From contig CM055113.1 of assembly GCA_029204225.1 (NCBI GenBank), positions 821,973 to 885,972 on the forward strand: a stretch of DNA of 64,000 nt, given 5' to 3'. The position numbers and the translations under genes are program-made. Of this stretch, positions 55,954 to 64,000 are shown piece by piece (position 1 is the first letter of the stretch; each line of letters starts with the position of its first letter). The notes under the pieces were generated by a model. The model saw nothing but the letters and a program-made list of their open reading frames with translations, had not been told where the DNA came from and searched no databases. This stretch comes from Diphasiastrum complanatum. Its lineage: Eukaryota > Streptophyta > Lycopodiopsida > Lycopodiales > Lycopodiaceae.

Positions 55954-58900
55954 CTCCCTCTTCAACTAGTTTTAGCATAGATTTAGAAAGTACACCAAGA
56001 CTTGTTCTATGCTTGAAAAATAAGTCCTTTCCCAATGCTTTGGTAAAGATATCAGCCACACATTCCTTTGATGGGACATGTTCAAGCTTGATCTCTTTTG
56101 CCAACACTTGTTCTCTCACAAAATGGTAAGCCACCTCGATATGTTTGCTCCTTGCATGGAAAACCGGATTGCTTGCTAGACTTTGGGCTGAAAGGTTGTC
56201 ACAAAAGATGATTGGACTCTCTGAAAAATCCAGCAAATGAAGCTCCATAATCATCCTCTTGATCCACACCATCTCCTTTGTGCATGATGTCAAAGCTTTG
56301 TACTCGGCCTCACTAGAAGAAAGTGATATAGTTGCTTGTTTCTTCGACATCCATGAGATAGCTCCATCACCTATGAAAATAGCATGTGCATTTATGGATT
56401 TTCTATCCATAAGGTCTCCTGCAAAATCTGAATCTGAAAAACCAAATAAGTTAGGTGATGAGCCTCTATAAACAATGCCAAAATCTTTTGTTCCCGAGAT
56501 GTATCTCAAGATCCTCTTTCCTAGTTTCCAATGTTCTATGCTAGGATCTTGCATGAATTGGCTTAATCTACCAACACAATAAGATAAATCAGGTCTTGTG
56601 ATGGTTAGATATATAAGAGAACCTATTAGCTTCCTATAGAGAGTAATGTCCTCGAAGGATCTTTCATTACCTCTTATAGTTAGCTTTACATGTGATTCCA
56701 TAGGTGTATCAATAGGATTTGCATCTACCATATGAAATCTATTGAGAATAGAAATAGCATACTTCTCTTGTGAAATAAAAGTGATTTGAGAAGTTCTAAT
56801 TACTTCTATTCCTAAGATATAGCTCAAAAGACCAAGATCATGCACTTCAAATTCCTTTTTTAGTGCTTTCTTGATATCTTCTATATCTTCCTTGTTCCCT
56901 CCACTTAAAATAATGTCATCCACATAAATTAGAAGGATTGTAACATCATTAGCACTAATTCTAAAGTAAAGTGAATGATCATACTCACTCATAGTGAAGT
57001 TTTGAGAAAGTAGAAAAGAGTTAAGCCTAGCATACCAACTCCTTGGTGCTTGCTTAAGACCATACAAACTTTTTTGTAGAAAACACACATGATTAGGCTT
57101 GCTATGAGAAACATAGCTCTCGGGTTGCTCCATGTAGACTTCCTCTTCAAGATCACCATTCAAGAAAGCATTAGAAATGTCTAATTGCCAAAGATCCCAT
57201 CCATAAAGAGTTGCAAGGGAAATGATTACTCTTATGCTCACCATCTTTGCCACGGGTGCAAAGGTTTCCTCATAGTCAATGCCATGCTCTTGAGCATAAC
57301 CTTTAGCCACCAACCTTGCCTTCAACTTGTTGATAGATCCATCTTGATTTGTCTTTACCTTGAAGATCCATTTGCATCCAATTGCACTTTTGCCCTTTGG
57401 AAGCTCCACCAATCTCCATGTGTTGTTCTTCATAAGTGCTTCAAACTCAAGATCCATTGCTTGGATCCATTCCTCTTCTTGCCTTGCTTCATCTACACAT
57501 GAAGGTACATCAAAAGAAGTTAGGAAAGCATAGTTGGATCCATCCACCACTTGCTTACCTTTGCCATCATAAGTGAGCCTTGAGGGTTTCACTTTATGCC
57601 TTGGAGTTCTCCTTGGAATTTGACTTGAAGAGGCTTCTTCAACATCCACATCCAATGTGTCATCAACTCCATTGTCATCAAGCACATTAGTTGCAACAAC
57701 ACCATCATCACTTGAAACAACTTTTGGAATGTTACCTTCATCAAAAATGACATCCCTACTTGTGAACACTTTCTTGATTGAAGGAACATAAATCCTATAT
57801 GCTTTGCTTACTTCACTATAACCAACAAAAATGCCCTTTCTTGAAGATGGATCCTCCTTAGTTCTATCATCAAGAGTAATGTTGAAGTAGCAAATGCATC
57901 CAAAAGTTCTTAGAAACTTGACATTAGGCTTCGTACCAAACAAAGCTTCAAAAGGGGTTTTTCCTTCCAATACAACACTTGGCCATCTATTGCATAGGAA
58001 ATTTGCACACAACAAAGCATCACTCCAAAAAGGTTTAGGAAGATTAGCATTCAATCTCATTGCCTTTGCACTCTCACACAAGGTTCTATTCTTCCTCTCG
58101 GCCACTCCATTTTGTTGTGGTGTTCTTGGACATGTGTACTCCCTCTTGATCCCATGCTCATCGCAAAAGGCTTTGAATTTGTTAGAAATGTATTCACCAC
58201 CATTGTCGCTCCTCAAGCATTTGATTTTGGTTGTAAATTGAGTCTCAATAGCAACTTTGAACTTGACAAACACATCAAACACCTCATGCTTGCTCTTTAG
58301 TAGATAAACCCAACAAAATCTACTAAAATCATCAATGAAAGTTACATACATCTTAGCACCTCCATTGCTAATTGTAGTAACACCATGAATATCCGAATGC
58401 AAGAGAGAAAAAGGCATCTTAGATCTAGATATAGATCTAGTATATGGCAATCTATGTGATTTAGACAAAGCACATTCTTCACAAACATGATTCAAGCAAG
58501 TAAGAGACTTGGGAAGTCCCCTTACTACCTCCTTTTTGGCTATTACCTCCAAGGCCTTGTAGTTGAGATGTCCCATCCTTTTATGCCATACCTCTTGAAT
58601 TGACATTTGTTCATTTGCCATGCATCCAACTTGGTTAGCAACAACACATGCATCAAGCTTGAACAATTTCCCTTGCCTTTTCCCTTTTGCAATGATACTA
58701 CACCCCTTTTTGATCAAGCAAGCATCACCATCAAACTCAACTTTGAATCCTTTGTCAAGCATTTGGCTTACACTAAGTAAGTTCTTGGTAATGGATGGAA
58801 TGAGCAAAACATCTTTCAATTCTATATTCCTATTTGTAGAAAGTGAAATAGGAATTGTGCCAATCCCCTTGATTGCACACTCACCATCATTTGCGGTATA

Positions 58901-59899
58901 GATTACCTTCCTATCACCATCAAATGCCATTAAAGATGAAAAATACTCTTTATGATATGTCATATGAGAAGTGGCTCCACTATCAATCCACCAAGGATCA
59001 ATGTCTCCATGATTAGCCAACAAGCAAGATGACATAACAAAAGCATCATTTGAAAGAAGCTCATCCCCACCCTCATCAATAGTTAGATTGGTTTGCTTTT
59101 CCCCTTGATCCCTCTTTTTCTTAAAACAATCACTAGCAAAATGCCCTTTGACTCCACAATAGAAACATTTTAGCTTAGATCTATCCTTCTTTTTGCCAAA
59201 AGTAGAGTGCTCACCTTGGTCTTGCCCTTTAGACCAATTGCTTTTACCTTTGCCCTTGAACTTGCCTTTAGAGAACATTGCCTCCTCTTCTCCTCCTTGA
59301 GATGTAGAAGATGCTCCCACTCTTGCTTGCAACCTGAATTCTTCAGCCAACAAGACCTCTTGCAAGTCTCCAACACTTGGTAAACATTTTTGGATAGCAT
59401 AACTTTGAACAAGATTAGCATGATCATCCAACAAGCCATTGAGAATCACTTGAACAAGCTCCTCATTATTTATGCCATCATTAATGCATGCTAACTCATC
59501 ATTCAATGCTTTAACTCTCAAAACAAAAGCATGTCCATTCTCACTCTTCTTTTGCATACAAGAAAAGATTTGCCTTCTTAAAGTCAACACTCTAGAAGTA
59601 GACTTGGATTCATAAACCTTCTTCAAGGCTTCCCAAGCTTCACTAGATGATGTGCACTTACCAACCTCTTTGATAAGCTCATTTGTCACATTCATCTTGA
59701 TCATGTGAAGGGCTTTCTTTGCCCTCTTGTCATACCTCAATTGTTCTTGAGGTGCCAAAGGTCTCTCCTCCACACCTACAACAATATCCATCAACTCATT
59801 CATCTCAAGCAAAGACTCCATCCTTACTTTCCAAGTAGAATAGTTGAGGGAGGTAAGCCTATCATTGCTTTCCAACATGTAGCCTCCATTTGTAGCCAT
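55949..59899 (-). CDS. Copia gag-pol polyprotein, element K
   Basis: 1,316-residue uninterrupted frame. Gag 10-200 (NYSTWKVRMESLL), knuckle C245-FYCGVKGHFASDC-258, protease DSGATSHM (D307), pre-integrase VWHKRMGHLNY (437-447) with CEEC at 473-476, integrase D503 (HSDIHG), D565 (SDNGGEY), E601 (GVAERKN), RT about 826-1070 with YVDD 992-995, RNase H 1150-1290 (FSDSDFAG D1156, E1197, D1234). All catalytic residues are present. The final codons (LVEEGV) are encoded by the polypurine tract and the stop TGA lies inside the 3' LTR. Start at 59899 gives the standard gag N-terminus MATNGGYMLESNDRLTS. Closest relatives here are E2 and H. Confidence 0.97.
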   Translation of the reverse strand: MATNGGYMLESNDRLTSLNYSTWKVRMESLLEMNELMDIVVGVEERPLAPQEQLRYDKRAKKALHMIKMNVTNELIKEVGKCTSSSEAWEALKKVYESKSTSRVLTLRRQIFSCMQKKSENGHAFVLRVKALNDELACINDGINNEELVQVILNGLLDDHANLVQSYAIQKCLPSVGDLQEVLLAEEFRLQARVGASSTSQGGEEEAMFSKGKFKGKGKSNWSKGQDQGEHSTFGKKKDRSKLKCFYCGVKGHFASDCFKKKRDQGEKQTNLTIDEGGDELLSNDAFVMSSCLLANHGDIDPWWIDSGATSHMTYHKEYFSSLMAFDGDRKVIYTANDGECAIKGIGTIPISLSTNRNIELKDVLLIPSITKNLLSVSQMLDKGFKVEFDGDACLIKKGCSIIAKGKRQGKLFKLDACVVANQVGCMANEQMSIQEVWHKRMGHLNYKALEVIAKKEVVRGLPKSLTCLNHVCEECALSKSHRLPYTRSISRSKMPFSLLHSDIHGVTTISNGGAKMYVTFIDDFSRFCWVYLLKSKHEVFDVFVKFKVAIETQFTTKIKCLRSDNGGEYISNKFKAFCDEHGIKREYTCPRTPQQNGVAERKNRTLCESAKAMRLNANLPKPFWSDALLCANFLCNRWPSVVLEGKTPFEALFGTKPNVKFLRTFGCICYFNITLDDRTKEDPSSRKGIFVGYSEVSKAYRIYVPSIKKVFTSRDVIFDEGNIPKVVSSDDGVVATNVLDDNGVDDTLDVDVEEASSSQIPRRTPRHKVKPSRLTYDGKGKQVVDGSNYAFLTSFDVPSCVDEARQEEEWIQAMDLEFEALMKNNTWRLVELPKGKSAIGCKWIFKVKTNQDGSINKLKARLVAKGYAQEHGIDYEETFAPVAKMVSIRVIISLATLYGWDLWQLDISNAFLNGDLEEEVYMEQPESYVSHSKPNHVCFLQKSLYGLKQAPRSWYARLNSFLLSQNFTMSEYDHSLYFRISANDVTILLIYVDDIILSGGNKEDIEDIKKALKKEFEVHDLGLLSYILGIEVIRTSQITFISQEKYAISILNRFHMVDANPIDTPMESHVKLTIRGNERSFEDITLYRKLIGSLIYLTITRPDLSYCVGRLSQFMQDPSIEHWKLGKRILRYISGTKDFGIVYRGSSPNLFGFSDSDFAGDLMDRKSINAHAIFIGDGAISWMSKKQATISLSSSEAEYKALTSCTKEMVWIKRMIMELHLLDFSESPIIFCDNLSAQSLASNPVFHARSKHIEVAYHFVREQVLAKEIKLEHVPSKECVADIFTKALGKDLFFKHRTSLGVLSKSMLKLVEEGV
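55954..55966 (-). other. Element K polypurine tract (coding)
   Basis: Minus strand GTTGAAGAGGGAG, also read as codons for VEEG of the polyprotein. An identical tract precedes the D LTR. Confidence 0.92.
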
Positions 59900-60496
59900 G
59901 TTGCAATGATTGATCTCTGATCTTTGACCTGTTCCAATGCACTAAGCACTCTCTTGAATCAACAAATGAAACACAAGAAGAAATCACAAAGATTTGGAAC
60001 CTAAAACCTTACTTTTTCTCTCTTTTCCTCACTTTTTCCTTAATTTTAGCCACTAGTTTTATGATTTCTTGATCAAACCAAGACCAAACCTCAATATACT
60101 TGCTTTTCCCTCACTCCTAAGATTGAAATACACTCTTGAATCATTCAGCAAACTGAAAATCAGAGGGTTACATCAATTTTGAAGTTTTTGACATGAAGAA
60201 GCAAGAAATTGAATCAAAAAACTATATGCTAGAATGGAAAACTAATAGGATCTTGTTGGATCTTGCATCTCCCTCTTTCCAAAACAATTTTTGTCTCCTT
60301 ATTCTGATAAGTACAGAGGGAATTCGCCCTACTTCAATTGAAATGCATACAAATGATGTTTTGATCACAAAGATCCAATTTCTACACATAAATCAACAAG
60401 ATTTTTAGCTAGAAACTTGATTGGAATGCTACAAAAGCAAACTCGCCCACAAATCTCTTCTAAATCTGGCAAAACCTGCACATTTGGCCGCCTAAT

Positions 60497-60508
60497 GCTC
60501 TGATACCA
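60497..60508 (-). other. Element K primer-binding site
   Basis: Minus strand TGGTATCAGAGC, zero gap to the LTR. Confidence 0.97.
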
Positions 60509-61161
60509 TGTGAAAAACTCAGATCCAAAAGATGCTAAAGTTTCATAAAGATCTTGGCCATGGAAGTTATGCACATCTAGATTGAAAAAATGATAGAAAT
60601 TGTGATGTTAAGCATACTAAACATCAACTAAACATCAAAATCTGATCATAAGCTTCCACAAACAGAAACTTGCTGTCCCTGTCCGTACTTCAGAGCCTAC
60701 AACCTGCATTTCACACGTGTGAAGCCATAGCAATAAAGAAATCACAATTCTAGTGGCTAGAATGCAAGATATGAACAAAAAAGTGAGAGAGAAGAAGATG
60801 GACCTTCAAAGAGCATAACATTCATTCAATAGAATGAAAATGAGATGTGTACATACTCGTGGAGATGGCTATTTATAGCAGCCATAGTGCCTCTTGGCCA
60901 CTTGTCTTATGATAGGCTAAAATTGGGGTCCAATAGGATTCACCCATATACCTAGAAATTTGGTCAAATAGGAATGCACCAAATTATGAGCCAATAGAAG
61001 AGCTCCACACTCGACCTCCTCTAATTAATGTGACCTCAAAAGTAGTGTACACATACTTTGGGCCTCTACATACATGTATGAACCTATCTCTAACTTTTAT
61101 TTGGCCATAGGCCTACAAAATCTCAAGTTAGGAAAATACTACTAGTTGACAATTTTTCACA
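60509..61161 (-). repeat. Element K 5' LTR and promoter
   Basis: 653 bp, identical by eye to 55301-55953. On the minus strand the TATA box CTATAAATAG is at 60869-60878; TTCACACGTGTGAA is at 60710-60723, downstream of TATA and so probably in the transcribed part. Confidence 0.96.
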
Positions 61162-61238
61162 GGGGCATCAATCTTCTTATTAAGCATGGAGTGGATACAA
61201 TGCAAAAAGCTCCTCTTTACAAAGAGGGAGTCTCTTGA
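61162..61238 (-). repeat. Element C 5' LTR, distal part
   Basis: GGGGCATCA then TCTTCTTATTAAGCATGGAG...GAGTCTCTT matches 47069-47198 of the 3' LTR with one internal deletion. Ends abruptly at 61238. Confidence 0.8.
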
Positions 61239-62040
61239 CTCTACAAATTGAATGTGAGATCTTTTGATCAAGCTATGATAAGAACTGTTGATAGTCGAAA
61301 TGATCTTTGTGAGAAATTGTCAACTAGTTTGCTACTTCGGACATATTTGTTTATTTGGCAGTTGAGGCCAATTTTCCTATTAGCCTTAGAGTTTGACTTT
61401 TCAAAGTTATATTAGTCTAAAAGCATTTGAATTACCACTTATAGAAAGTGAGGGAGGTTGTAGGAGATCGAGTTTTATAGATTCAAATTTGAATGTTGGA
61501 GACATTGAATCTAGTCCACATTAAAAAAAAGGGTTTTTGTTATGGAGGGAAACCAAGCTCATTAATGATGCATGGACCTACTATATAAGGGTGTAAACTC
61601 ATGGGAGAAAGGATTCTTCTCTCTCTCATCTCATTTCATGCTTATGCATGAGTTCTCTTGGTTGATCTATCCATTGGTGCACTATCTTGATGATATCTTG
61701 AAAACTTGTGAAGTTGGAATAAAGTTCTAATCTTAACTTGAAGTCAAGGATGTCTGTATAAGTATATCTAGACTTGGTAGGAATACGAAGACCTGTTGTA
61801 GCTTTATTTTTTAATCTATTAAGAGTTTGATGGTTTGAAAACTTGTGAATGTGAAATTATTCCCTTCAAAGATTTTCTAGATATGTTATTTACTCATGAG
61901 AAATAGAAATATTTGGTAGTTGAGATACAAGATTCTCAATATGCAAATTTTAAAAGAATTTGCCAGATAATAATGTATGTTTATGAATTGGATCATAGTG
62001 GAATATTTTGATACGTATGTCACTAATCTTGTGGATCTAC
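61239..62040 (+). repeat. F-like LTR fragment
   Basis: From TGTGAGAAATTGTCAACTAG (61308), the sequence parallels the F LTR (20785 on): GTTTGACTTTTCAAAGTT, GAAAGTG.GGGA, CATTGAATCTAG, TATA-like CTATATAAGG (61581-61590), CTCATTTCATGCTTATGCATG and CTATCCATTGGTGCACTATCTTG. Similarity fades after about 61710. No PBS or coding part; probably a truncated or solo LTR. D is inserted at 62040/62041. Confidence 0.7.
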
Positions 62041-62687
62041 TGTGAAAAATACAGATCCTAAGTGGATCTAAACTCCAAGATCATTGGCTTGAATGCTTGC
62101 ACTCCAAACTACATAAGCTAGGAATTGGCAACACATTCTATGCTACCTAGAATGCAAAGAACTTGATCAAAAAGCATTTATCACAAATGGAAACTTCCAT
62201 AAACATCAAGTGCGGCCCAAAATAGCATTATACAGTCCATAATACATCAGCCTACCACTTTTGGAAAGCACCTAAGATCATACACACAAAGCTTGAACTC
62301 AATCACTACACAATGCCAACAATGGAAGGAGAACCCAATAGAAAAATCTCTCATTAAGCAAATGAATACAATGGATCTGCTCCAACCTGTTTCTCCACGG
62401 CCTACCTGCTATATATAGCTGAGAGAGATGACTCTCTCTCCTCTCTCTAGACCCTCCTTACCTAAAATATGCCCTATATAGGTAAAATTGGCATATATGT
62501 CCAAAATACATGAAAATGGACTCATTTTGAAGGTCTTGAAGTTTGACACTTCTTCATACTGAAAAAATACACTTACTAAAAATATCTAGACCTGTTTCAC
62601 ACGTGTGAAAAGTCAGATCCTAAACTATGTGCCATTTTTAGCAATTTTGGCCTAAAACTAGACAAGGAAATGTTGACAATTTTCACA
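62041..62687 (-). repeat. Element D 3' LTR
   Basis: 647 bp, TGTGAAAAATAC...AATTTTCACA. TTCACACGTGTGAA at 62596-62609; TATA-like CTATATATAG at about 62408-62418. Edge set by the adjoining polypurine tract. Confidence 0.88.
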
Positions 62688-62700
62688 CTCCCTCTTCAAC
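62688..62700 (-). other. Element D polypurine tract
   Basis: Minus strand GTTGAAGAGGGAG, identical to that of element K; the TAA of the D ORF lies directly upstream. Confidence 0.92.
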
Positions 62701-64000
62701 TTAACTTGCTAGTTTTACAACACTACTTTGTTCCAACTTAAGAATGATCTCCATCATCAGAATAGATCTCTTCTCAAGGATCCTAATATGTACAAAATAG
62801 GACACAACATAATTGATATAGATAATAGTGTCCATATAGGATGCTTCACTATTTCTTACATCAATTTTACATAGAATCATAAAAATGGTACATGTAAAAG
62901 AACATAGAATCTCAATTAATGAATTCCTCCATGTATCCATCTCTGGTTTCTCTGTAAAATAGCAGCAAACAAGTTGTAAATGAAAGTGATCAACAAGTGT
63001 TTGCATGCCTCCTCCACATTTCACTATACATATAGTGAATGCAACATGTATCTCCATGAATGAACTTCCATCACCACCTTGCCTTTGTAGATCTTCAATC
63101 CATGAAAGCCTTTGAGTGAATGAATGCCAAAAAGATGTGTTCCCTACTCCATTTGAATGACCAAAACCTGAACTTGAAATACTTGAAGTACCTCCACAAG
63201 ATTTGCACACAACGCTTGATCCTACAATGTCAACAAGTTGCCAATTTGCCAACACTAGAATACTAGATCTTGAACTTTGTTCAAAAGAAAACATATTGAC
63301 CACTTCAATAACTTTCAAGATCTGAATGAATTCATGTACTTGATCATACAAACCAGCAATGATAACTATTCCATCTCCAAGATCCAAAGGATGCAAAACT
63401 ATGGAACTAGTTTTATTGAAATTTGACAATTTCAACACATTGACATAACAATGTTCATACATGAGATTAGGCAAGTGAGGTAGAGTAAGAAGACACTTCC
63501 TTGCAGCTCCAAAGACCTTACTTGAACCTTCAAGAACCTGTAAAAACAGATCCAAAATGCCTTGACCATTTGTCTCTTCTTTGATGCTTTTCACTAGCTT
63601 CGAATTGCCACTTGTCTCTTGGTGTTGATGAAGCAATCCAAGATCAACCTCTTGATCTTCCAATAAGACATCAAAGATCTTGCATATGTGAACATCTTCA
63701 GATCTGAAACTCTGAAGATACTCCCTCTCAAACACATGATTAAGATCCCACAAGATCTCATCAATGCTCAAATTTGACCCTTCACTATAGTTAGTGAAAA
63801 CAATGCCACCATCATAAACCAAAAGATAGATTCCAACATTTCCATTTAACATGAAGTAGAGTAGGTGAAGATGAGTATCAAACCTAATCAAAACAGCCCT
63901 CTTGAGTTCATAACAAACCTCAATAAGCTCACCAATGATATCTCCCTTGCCTTGAAGAAGTTGCCACTTGAGTTGCTCCATGTAGTCTTCTTCAACCAAC
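62701..64000 (-). CDS. Unknown protein carried by element D (partial, open to window end)
   Basis: At least 432 codons without a stop. The first residues in the window, VEEDYMEQ, match the copia RT segment EEEVYMEQPE (K residues 917-925), sharing the DNA word TTGCTCCATGTAG. After that nothing resembles RT or RNase H. The remainder has YFMLNGNVGIYLLVYDGG, LEDQEVDLG, NSKLVKSIKEETNGQG, SKVFGAARKC, a Cys/Gly/Ser-rich CKSCGGTSSISSSGFGHSN, GGDGSSFMEIH, CGGGMQTLVDHFHLQLVCC and KIDVRNSEASYMDTIIYINY. It is colinear with the E2 block. Mixed hydrophobic character and no obvious signal peptide. The long frame in AT-rich DNA argues that it is or recently was translated, probably as the end of a polyprotein. 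Confidence 0.75.
   Translation of the reverse strand, partial: LVEEDYMEQLKWQLLQGKGDIIGELIEVCYELKRAVLIRFDTHLHLLYFMLNGNVGIYLLVYDGGIVFTNYSEGSNLSIDEILWDLNHVFEREYLQSFRSEDVHICKIFDVLLEDQEVDLGLLHQHQETSGNSKLVKSIKEETNGQGILDLFLQVLEGSSKVFGAARKCLLTLPHLPNLMYEHCYVNVLKLSNFNKTSSIVLHPLDLGDGIVIIAGLYDQVHEFIQILKVIEVVNMFSFEQSSRSSILVLANWQLVDIVGSSVVCKSCGGTSSISSSGFGHSNGVGNTSFWHSFTQRLSWIEDLQRQGGDGSSFMEIHVAFTICIVKCGGGMQTLVDHFHLQLVCCYFTEKPEMDTWRNSLIEILCSFTCTIFMILCKIDVRNSEASYMDTIIYINYVVSYFVHIRILEKRSILMMEIILKLEQSSVVKLAS

Larger units (their letters stand above)
55301..61161 (-). mobile_element. Element K: intact, very young Ty1/copia retrotransposon
   Basis: 5,861 bp with 653-bp LTRs (55301-55953, 60509-61161) bounded by the inverted ends TGTGAAAAA/TTTTTCACA. 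I saw no difference between the two LTRs. Inserted in the C LTR at ATAGGGG; the flanks share GGGG (AGGGG if the final A is counted as target). PBS, polypurine tract and a full gag-pol frame are present. Confidence 0.97.
46406..61238 (-). mobile_element. Element C: gag-only LTR element, split by K
   Basis: A 3' LTR (46406-47548) and a diverged, truncated 5' LTR (54635-55300 joined across K to 61162-61238) flank about 7.1 kb of internal DNA. PBS and polypurine tract place it on the minus strand. Internal DNA holds a gypsy-type gag (about 52160-51065), a stray copia RT scrap, and three minisatellites; no enzyme domains of its own are seen. The 5' LTR breaks off at 61238, so no target duplication can be checked. 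Its gag and layout resemble element A; its 3' end matches element L. Confidence 0.8.
62041..64000 (-). mobile_element. Element D: copia-type LTR element, 3' part only
   Basis: 3' LTR, polypurine tract and the last ORF are in the window; the element continues beyond 64000. Orientation is minus. Instead of RT/RNase H, the sequence next to the polypurine tract encodes the unknown block also found in E1 and E2. Confidence 0.85.

Noticed and set aside
63800-63900. LLVYDGG in the D ORF as a mutated YVDD reverse-transcriptase box
   Set aside because: Surrounding residues align better with GCYLVVKSS of the E1/E2 block than with RT, so I treat it as part of the unknown protein, though a highly diverged RT is not fully excluded.

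Overview
The window looks like nuclear DNA of a land plant with a large, repeat-rich genome. Evidence is plant-type Ty1/copia polyproteins, primer-binding sites of the initiator-Met tRNA type (TGGTATCAGAGC), a plant-like actin relic, a polyol-transporter relic and gene fragments with short spliceosomal introns. The species cannot be told from sequence alone; a fern, other non-seed plant or gymnosperm is plausible. No intact host gene is visible. Almost everything recognisable is retrotransposon, in several nested layers, plus decayed transposase or host gene pieces.

Layout. 1-4590: low-complexity DNA, actin and sugar/polyol-transporter relics, a MITE-like nested palindrome and a 225-bp tandem duplication. 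4590-13530: an old minus-strand copia (element I) whose leader was split by a complete gag-only LTR element (element A, 6800-12437, TSD CTACT). 13530-18430: mostly anonymous, with weak LINE-like and hAT-like relics. 18430-28560: a pile-up of copia fragments (O, E1, F, E2, G). E1 and E2 have an unfamiliar coding block where reverse transcriptase should be. 28560-33260: intron-containing gene fragments (N and T), a truncated copia RT/RNase H (J) between them. 33380-36620: a decayed ~980-codon ORF of unknown family (L). 36740-38810 and 45123-46220: copia and gypsy relics (H, M, P). Element B, an intact copia (38810-45122, TSD ATTGT), lies inside this material.

46406-61238: a second gag-only, minisatellite-rich LTR element (C). 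Its 5' LTR was split by element K, an intact and apparently very young copia (55301-61161) with LTRs that look identical. 61239-64000: a solo LTR-like fragment, then the 3' part of element D. Its last 432+ codons, ending against the polypurine tract, are the best-preserved copy of the unknown coding block seen in E1 and E2.

Functionally, B and K each keep one uninterrupted gag-protease-integrase-RT-RNase H frame with catalytic residues in place, so either could supply proteins in trans. A, C, D, E1 and E2 lack RT, or lack it in what is visible, and look non-autonomous. The palindrome TTCACACGTGTGAA (G-box core CACGTG) recurs in LTRs and leaders of several otherwise different copia families. 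The strongest candidates for something undescribed are the RT-replacing coding block (D/E1/E2), the large ORF of L, and the intron-bearing transposase-like gene T.
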